Part shown: positions 51,847 through 56,531 of the stretch, one piece after another
Layout of the letters: each line of letters opens with the position of its first letter
Numbering within the stretch: position 1 is the first letter of the stretch
Assembly (NCBI GenBank): GCA_964636945.1
Contig: CAZWVH010000009.1
Coordinates: 1 to 56,531 of the forward strand
Direction: 5' to 3'
DNA length: 56,531 bases
DNA from: CAZADA01 sp964636945
GTDB taxonomy: Bacteria; Pseudomonadota; Alphaproteobacteria; Caulobacterales; Maricaulaceae
Notes under the pieces: model-generated
What the model was told of the DNA's origin: nothing
Databases searched by the model: none
Seen by the model: only the letters and a program-made list of their open reading frames with translations
Made by a program: the position numbers and the translations under genes

Positions 51847-52719
51847 TCATGAGGGGCGACTCTCACCGCTGCGAGATTCCGCTCTCATTGCGGCAATCTC
51901 ATTGCGCAAAGCACGGATTTCTTCGTGAAGCGCCACACGTTCATCATGCGCAGCAGTGTCGCTCTTGGCCCGTTCCTCCTTCGCCTCGGCGTCATGAATC
52001 GCTTGAAGCGAATTGACGATGAGCGCGATAAACAAGTTCAACACGGCAAAGCTTGTCACGATAATGAAGGGGACAAAAAAGACCCAGGCCCACGGATGGC
52101 TCGCCATCACCGGACGCACAATGCCCATGGACCAGCTTTCCAATGTCATGACTTGAAAGAGCGTGTACATCGACGCGCCAATGCTGCCAAACCATTCGGG
52201 AAACGACTCGGCGAACAATTTTGTGGCCATGACGCCAGCCACATAGAACACCAACATCAGCACTGAGATGATGGCGCCCATGCCCGGCAAGGCTGACAAG
52301 AGCGCCCCCACAACCGCCCGCATTTGCGGGACGGCTGACAACAATCGGAGTGCACGAAGGACACGCAGAGCGCGCAAAACTGAGAACGCCTGCGAGGCGG
52401 GCATGAGCGCGACGCCAACAATAATAAAGTCGAAAACATTCCAACCGCTTCTAAAAAAGCGCGGCCCGTATGCGAATAATTTCAGCCCAATCTCAATCGT
52501 AAAGATCGCCAACGCAGCGGTGTCGACCACTTTCAGTGGTCCGCCAATCCGTGTCATTGCCGCCGGCCATGTCTCTAACCCGAGCGTGATGGCGTTGACG
52601 ACAATCACGCCAATTATGCTTTTAACGAAATAAGGATGCTCGACGAGGCCGCGCACCCGTTCACGGATGCCTGATGTCTTGCGCGCGGGCGCGCCTGAAG
52701 ATTGTGTTGTACGATGCAT
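51847..52719 (-). CDS. Bacterial voltage-gated sodium channel (NaChBac-type)
   Basis: Each 290-residue subunit has six helices and assembles as a tetramer. The S4 voltage sensor is FSVLRALRVLRALRLLSAVP, with four arginines every third residue (116, 119, 122, 125). The pore has the selectivity filter TLESWSM (192-198), the sodium-selective sequence of NaChBac and NavAb. S6 is FIIVTSFAVLNLFIALIVNS. The charged C-terminal tail (about 245-283) is predicted to form a coiled coil. It conducts Na into the cell, which suits a marine lifestyle and flagellar or pH control. The start at ATG 52719 was preferred to GTG 52728. Confidence 0.95.
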   Translation of the reverse strand: MHRTTQSSGAPARKTSGIRERVRGLVEHPYFVKSIIGVIVVNAITLGLETWPAAMTRIGGPLKVVDTAALAIFTIEIGLKLFAYGPRFFRSGWNVFDFIIVGVALMPASQAFSVLRALRVLRALRLLSAVPQMRAVVGALLSALPGMGAIISVLMLVFYVAGVMATKLFAESFPEWFGSIGASMYTLFQVMTLESWSMGIVRPVMASHPWAWVFFVPFIIVTSFAVLNLFIALIVNSLQAIHDAEAKEERAKSDTAAHDERVALHEEIRALRNEIAAMRAESRSGESRPS

Positions 52720-52822
52720 GGTAAGCACTTGCGGGGTCCGTTCGAACGCTAACTATGCTCCGGGAAATGGGTGTCCTCGATAGCGTTGTAAACGACACAT
52801 CAACGAGAATTCGCGCCTCAAG

Positions 52823-53497
52823 TCAGGGTTCGCTATGACTTGTTTGGCGCATGGCAAGCGCCTGAGACACGTGCGTCATGGCCGCCTGCAATCCATCCGG
52901 GCCGATTCCGTGACCCAGCCCTCTGCTAACGTGGGTGGTCACGGGGATATCCACCGCGCGCAGTTTTTCTGCTGACCACGCCAGCGAGCCGAATGGCACC
53001 ACGGGGTCCATGTCTCCGTGAACCAGCAGTGTTGGCGGACGATGTTTGAGTTCTTCAGCCAAGGAGTCCGCGCCAGCCGCCAGTCCTGAAAATCCGATTA
53101 GGGCCGCCGGCGCTGTGTCCAAACGCGGCCCAACAAACAAAGTCATCATGGCGCCCTGACTAAAGCCGACCAGCACCAAGCGGTCGGCCGAAACGCCGGT
53201 GCGCGCCAATTCCTCATCGAGAAATTGTTCAAACACCGGTGCGGCGTTGCGCGCGCCCACGCCCATTTGTTTTTCATCGATTGACCCAATCGCAAACCAT
53301 TGCCGACCCAAGGGGTAGCCGGGCACGGGCTCGGGCGCGTTGGGACTGACGAAGGCCGCGCCGGGAAGCACCTGTGCAATAAATGGCGCCAATTCGATCA
53401 AATCCTCGCCATTGGCGCCGTAGCCATGGACGAACACCACCAGCGCGTCGGCCGGTCCGCCATTGGCGGGAGGGCGTCGGGGACCATCAAGGGGCAT
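52823..53497 (-). CDS. Phospholipase/carboxylesterase-family hydrolase
   Basis: Alpha/beta hydrolase of 224 residues related to carboxylesterase and acyl-protein thioesterase. It has HGYGANGEDLIELAPFIAQ (oxyanion), the nucleophile GFSQGAMM, the acid HGDMDPVVPF and the His in GLGHGIG. There is no signal peptide. It removes short acyl chains from small esters or proteins; the specific substrate is unknown. The ATG follows AGAAAGG. It is divergent from gluQ. Confidence 0.9.
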   Translation of the reverse strand: MPLDGPRRPPANGGPADALVVFVHGYGANGEDLIELAPFIAQVLPGAAFVSPNAPEPVPGYPLGRQWFAIGSIDEKQMGVGARNAAPVFEQFLDEELARTGVSADRLVLVGFSQGAMMTLFVGPRLDTAPAALIGFSGLAAGADSLAEELKHRPPTLLVHGDMDPVVPFGSLAWSAEKLRAVDIPVTTHVSRGLGHGIGPDGLQAAMTHVSQALAMRQTSHSEP

Positions 53498-53550
53498 GGG
53501 CGCTGCCTTTCTGCTTGCGAATTCAAAGTTGAGCGCGATGCTAGGCCGCC

Positions 53551-54438
53551 ATGACCGGTTTCGTCACCCGCTTTGCGCCCAGTCCCACAGGATTGTTGCA
53601 TCTGGGCCACGCCTTTTCCGCACTGACCGCGTTTGACGCGGCGCACGCGGCTGACGGGCGGTTCATCTTGCGCATTGAAGATATCGACCACACGCGCTGC
53701 AAGCCGCAGTTCGAAGACGCGATCTTCGAGGACTTGGCGTGGTTGGGGATTGCCTGGGACAGCCCAGTGCGCCGGCAATCAGAGCATTTGGATGACTATG
53801 CCGCCGCGTTGGAGCGCCTGCGCGCAAATGGCTTGGTCTATCGCTGTTTCAAAACCCGCAAGGAGATCGCCGAGGACATCGCGCGCGCACCGCATCTGGG
53901 CGCCGAAGGTCCTGAAGGACCGGTCTATCTGGGCGCCCCCCTTTCCGCCAATGACGAAGCCGCGCTGTTACAAGCCGGCGAGCCCTTTGCTTGGCGCTTA
54001 TCCATCGCCCGGGCCAGAGCGCATTTGGGTGATCGTTTCGATGAGCTTTGCTTTACCGAGCACACTGAAAAGGGCGTGCACACTCGAAAAGCCACAGCCG
54101 ATCTGTTTGGCGATGTGATCCTGGCGCGCAAGGATGCCGCCACCAGCTATCATTTGGCCAGCGTTTGCGATGATGCGCGACAAGGCATCACCCATGTTAT
54201 TCGCGGCGAGGATTTAGCGGCGGCCGCTCATTTGCACACCCTATTGCAGGCGCTGTTGGACCTGCCCCATCCAATCTATCGCCATCATCGGTTAATCCTT
54301 GGCCCCGAAGGCAAACGCCTGGCCAAGCGCGACAAAGCAGCAACACTGCGCGCCTTGCGCAAAAGCGGGGCGACACTCCAACACCTACGCAAGCAGCTGG
54401 GTCTGTGCGGCGCCGGGTCCCTTGGCGCGTCCGCCTAA
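53551..54438 (+). CDS. gluQ: Glutamyl-Q tRNA(Asp) synthetase
   Basis: Truncated class I synthetase that glutamylates queuosine at position 34 of tRNA(Asp). It starts TRFAPSPTGLLHLGHAFSAL, with the HIGH-type motif HLGH, and has RIEDIDHTR, then the KMSKS-type motif KRLAKRD. It lacks the anticodon-binding domain of full GluRS (length 295), as is normal for GluQ. It needs the queuosine pathway, whose genes are not in the window. There is no strong ribosome-binding site. Confidence 0.95.
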   Translation: MTGFVTRFAPSPTGLLHLGHAFSALTAFDAAHAADGRFILRIEDIDHTRCKPQFEDAIFEDLAWLGIAWDSPVRRQSEHLDDYAAALERLRANGLVYRCFKTRKEIAEDIARAPHLGAEGPEGPVYLGAPLSANDEAALLQAGEPFAWRLSIARARAHLGDRFDELCFTEHTEKGVHTRKATADLFGDVILARKDAATSYHLASVCDDARQGITHVIRGEDLAAAAHLHTLLQALLDLPHPIYRHHRLILGPEGKRLAKRDKAATLRALRKSGATLQHLRKQLGLCGAGSLGASA

Positions 54439-54480
54439 TAGCGGCTAGATCAGCGCGACGCGTTCTCGAGGAGTGACCCC

Positions 54481-55572
54481 ATGGCCGAAGCCGCCGCCCA
54501 TCACGACACCGATTTTGTGAAAGATGTCTGGTATTTCGCCGGTCTGGCGAAGTCGCTCAAGCCGGGGAAAATGCGCCGTAAGGAAATGGTTGGTGAGCCG
54601 GTTCTGCTCGGCCGCACCAAGGCAGGCGAGGTGTTCGCCCTGCGGGACATTTGCCCTCACCGCGCCGCGCCGCTGTCAGCCGGCCGACTGGTGGACGGCG
54701 ATGAGTATCCCGGAGATGGCGGGCCCACGGTGGAGTGCCCCTATCATGGCTGGCGTATCCGCACCCATGACGGCGCGTGCGCTGCGATCCCCTGCCTGGT
54801 TGACGACCAAGCCATTGAATCAGAACGCATCAGAGTGCGCCGCTATCCGGTGGCCGAACAAAATGGTTTGGTATGGATCTATATTTCGTCCGACAAGCGC
54901 GAGGTCCGCGATCCCGTCGCGCCGCCGCCCCAGTTTCCGATCACCGAAGACCAACGCCCCAAACTGGTCGAACGCCAACTGTTTGAATGCCATGTCGATC
55001 AGGCTGTGATCGGCTTGGTCGACCCCGCGCACGGTCCGTTTGTGCACAAAAATTGGTGGTGGCGGTCGTCGAAAACCATCCGCGACAAAGCCAAGGCCTA
55101 CGCTCCATCCGAGCTCGGCTTCACCATGGTGGCCCACCAGACCTCATCCAACAGCAAGGCCTATCAAATCCTGGGCGGCGTACCGCAAACCGAGATCGCG
55201 TTTCGCCTGCCCGGACTGCGCATAGAGCACATCGAAAACGAAAAAAACCGCGTTGTCGGCCTCACCGCCGTCACGCCGTTGAGCGATGAGCTCACCGAGG
55301 TCACCCAGATTTTCTTTTGGAACACGCCGATCCTGACGCTGCTCAAACCGGTGGGTCAGCTGTTCGCGCGCAGCTTCCTTGGCCAGGACAAACGCGTGGT
55401 GTCCATGCAAAAGGACGGGCTGAAATACGATCCCAACCTGATGCTGCTGGGCGATCCGGATATGCTGACCAAATGGTATTATCAGTGCAAACGAGAATGG
55501 GCGAAATCGCGCGCCGAACAACGCCCCTTCGTCAATCCCGTGCCTGAGACCACCCTGCGCTGGCGGAGTTGA
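54481..55572 (+). CDS. Rieske non-haem iron oxygenase, alpha subunit
   Basis: Protein of 363 residues with an N-terminal Rieske 2Fe-2S domain: CPHR (Cys58, His60) and CPYHGW (Cys86, His89). A catalytic domain follows with mononuclear iron ligands in VDPAHGPFVH (Asp180, His183, His188 as plausible residues). It belongs to the vanillate demethylase/ring-hydroxylating group, but the substrate is unknown and no reductase or ferredoxin gene is adjacent. The ATG follows GAGGAG. It lies 42 bases after gluQ on the same strand. Confidence 0.9.
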   Translation: MAEAAAHHDTDFVKDVWYFAGLAKSLKPGKMRRKEMVGEPVLLGRTKAGEVFALRDICPHRAAPLSAGRLVDGDEYPGDGGPTVECPYHGWRIRTHDGACAAIPCLVDDQAIESERIRVRRYPVAEQNGLVWIYISSDKREVRDPVAPPPQFPITEDQRPKLVERQLFECHVDQAVIGLVDPAHGPFVHKNWWWRSSKTIRDKAKAYAPSELGFTMVAHQTSSNSKAYQILGGVPQTEIAFRLPGLRIEHIENEKNRVVGLTAVTPLSDELTEVTQIFFWNTPILTLLKPVGQLFARSFLGQDKRVVSMQKDGLKYDPNLMLLGDPDMLTKWYYQCKREWAKSRAEQRPFVNPVPETTLRWRS

Positions 55573-55636
55573 TGTCCATCTTGTCGCGCTTGGTTTGTGC
55601 GCGCGCACGCTTATCTCTCGAGTTATGGGACCGATA

Positions 55637-55828
55637 ATGACCGCGCTTTTGCCGATTGCCATGGGGGCCGTGCTGATTGTGCTCGGCCTTGGGCTCTACA
55701 CCATGTTTCGCGGCCGCGAGCGCACCAGGTTTAGCTCCAACCAATTGATGCGCATGCGCGTGGTGCTGCAGGCCATCGCCGTGGTGTTGCTGTTGGCGTG
55801 GTTTTCTTGGAAGACCCAAGGCGGTTGA
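55637..55828 (+). CDS. Twin-transmembrane protein (DUF2909/HIG1-like)
   Basis: Small protein of 63 residues with helices at about 4-22 and 40-57 joined by a charged loop (MFRGRERTRFSSNQLMRMR). This is the pattern of twin-TM proteins found beside the cobalamin adenosyltransferase in many proteobacteria. Its function is unknown, though HIG1 relatives act on respiratory complexes. The ATG at 55637 matches the family start; in-frame codons upstream were not used. It is 51 bases before the next gene. Confidence 0.85.
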   Translation: MTALLPIAMGAVLIVLGLGLYTMFRGRERTRFSSNQLMRMRVVLQAIAVVLLLAWFSWKTQGG

Positions 55829-55879
55829 TTGCGCGTTAAAGGCGCGCGAGCCTATTGGCTGAAAGACGAAGGCCGCCGC

Positions 55880-56452
55880 ATGGTGAAACTCACAAAGATT
55901 TACACCAAAACCGGGGATGGCGGGCGCACGCGGCTCGCCACCGGGGAAGAGGTGTCCAAGATCGATCCGCGCGTGGAGGCCTATGGCGCGGTGGATGAAA
56001 CCAATGCGGCGCTGGGCATGGCCCGTGCGGCGGTCGACAATCCGACGCTCGGCGAGGATCTGGCGCGCATCCAGAACGATTTGTTCGATGTCGGCGCAGA
56101 TTTGGCGACACCCGGTCCCGACGAAGCGTTGGAGTTTGAACCGTTGAGAATTGTGACCGGCCAGGTCAAATGGCTCGAGGCGCGCATCGACGCCCTCAAC
56201 GCCGATCTTGAACCCCTGAACTCCTTCATTTTGCCGGCGGGCGGCGAATCCATTGTCCGGCTGCACATGGCGCGCACGATCTGCCGCCGGGCCGAGAGAC
56301 GCGCAACAGCCCTGCTCGAAGCCGATCGCGATCGCGTGAATCCCACCGCGGTGATCTATCTTAACCGCCTGTCCGACTATTTGTTTGTCGCCTCCCGCTG
56401 GGCGGGCCGAAGTGATGGCGAAGTACTTTGGGCGCCTGGCCAGAACCGTTAA
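55880..56452 (+). CDS. PduO-type cob(I)alamin adenosyltransferase
   Basis: Transfers the adenosyl group from ATP to cob(I)alamin to form coenzyme B12. The 190-residue protein starts MVKLTKIYTKTGDGGRTRLA, the ATP-binding loop, followed by VDETNAALGMARA, FILPAGG, and the conserved CRRAERRA. It is cytoplasmic. The ATG follows GAAGG. It ends with a 4-base stop overlap with a convergent gene. Cells using it have B12-dependent enzymes elsewhere. Confidence 0.95.
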   Translation: MVKLTKIYTKTGDGGRTRLATGEEVSKIDPRVEAYGAVDETNAALGMARAAVDNPTLGEDLARIQNDLFDVGADLATPGPDEALEFEPLRIVTGQVKWLEARIDALNADLEPLNSFILPAGGESIVRLHMARTICRRAERRATALLEADRDRVNPTAVIYLNRLSDYLFVASRWAGRSDGEVLWAPGQNR

Positions 56453-56531
56453 TCTGTCCCGCTCACGGCCGTGATCGCGCCGGCAAGGGCTTCGCCGACT
56501 GCCGGCGCAGCTTGGGGCATGTGTCCGTCAT
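56449..56531 (-). CDS. C-terminal tail of a gene, possibly an alpha/beta hydrolase
   Basis: The last visible minus-strand frame reads DGHMPQAAPAVGEALAGAIT and AVSGTD, then TAA. A histidine in GHMPQ followed by a short helix resembles the end of alpha/beta hydrolases, where it holds the catalytic His. Only 26 codons are seen and the rest is off the right edge, so this is weak. It overlaps the stop of the adenosyltransferase by 4 bp. Confidence 0.45.
   Translation of the reverse strand, partial: DGHMPQAAPAVGEALAGAITAVSGTD

Noticed and set aside
55532..56266. Minus-strand open frame of 244 codons
   Set aside because: It is opposite the twin-TM and adenosyltransferase genes, both of which have clear family motifs.
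1..56531. Prophage, transposon or tRNA-linked island
   Set aside because: No integrase, transposase, terminase, phage structural gene or tRNA was seen; composition shifts are small.

Overview
The window is a GC-rich chromosomal segment of a Gram-negative bacterium, most likely an alphaproteobacterium and plausibly a marine relative of the Caulobacterales/Hyphomonadaceae. The evidence is LPS Kdo synthesis (kdsB), Coq7 and a DsbB-like quinone-linked enzyme, a membrane-anchored cytochrome c, a TonB receptor, a TRAP uptake system, an AIM24 protein, a short SRP RNA beside dnaX, and a bacterial voltage-gated sodium channel. I saw no tRNA, rRNA, transposase, integrase or CRISPR array. Genes are tightly packed. 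Four convergent pairs share a 4-bp stop-codon overlap and a fifth pair abuts.

Layout. 0-4 kb: the start of dnaX, a secreted CFI-box protein, a VOC protein, the SRP RNA gene, and an amidohydrolase-like lipoprotein that has lost nearly all of its metal ligands. 4-13.7 kb: housekeeping genes (nudC, pheA-kdsB, cytochrome c, an M17 peptidase/MarR/NlpC-P60 operon, amn, nrdB). 13.9-16.7 kb: a subtilisin-like lipoprotein on a proline-threonine stalk. 16.7-24.1 kb: a selO-dctPQM cluster divergent from a TonB receptor. 24.1-24.7 kb: a non-coding stretch with two copies of a long inverted-repeat element. 24.7-34.8 kb: lipid and acyl-CoA genes, a DUF433/DUF5615 toxin-antitoxin pair with a truncated toxin, envelope proteins, and a rimK ligase gene carrying a one-base frameshift. 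34.8-36.8 kb: a sodium/potassium-proton antiporter fused to a Bax-like glucosaminidase domain. 36.8-40.7 kb: rfbB and a moaA-D-E-B-C molybdopterin operon. 40.9-50.9 kb: a hydratase-like enzyme, ExoD, DsbB-like, Coq7 (no standard start codon at its expected N-terminus), a cupin, an AEC carrier, an unfamiliar two-TM protein, DUF924, GFA, a methyltransferase, AIM24 and DUF4239. 51-56.5 kb: a VapC remnant, HNH endonuclease, sodium channel, esterase, GluQ, a Rieske oxygenase, a twin-TM protein and a PduO-type cobalamin adenosyltransferase.

The most unusual finding is the antiporter-Bax fusion at 34837-36831. An ion/proton exchanger carries, after one extra membrane helix, a domain with the Bax peptidoglycan-hydrolase layout in which the usual catalytic glutamate is a threonine. 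This may be an ion transporter with a cell-wall-binding sensor. A second apparent pseudoenzyme is the amidohydrolase-like lipoprotein at 2238-3644. Signs of gene decay are spread over 29-51 kb: a frameshifted rimK, a channel-like fragment next to it, a truncated DUF5615 toxin and a VapC tail.
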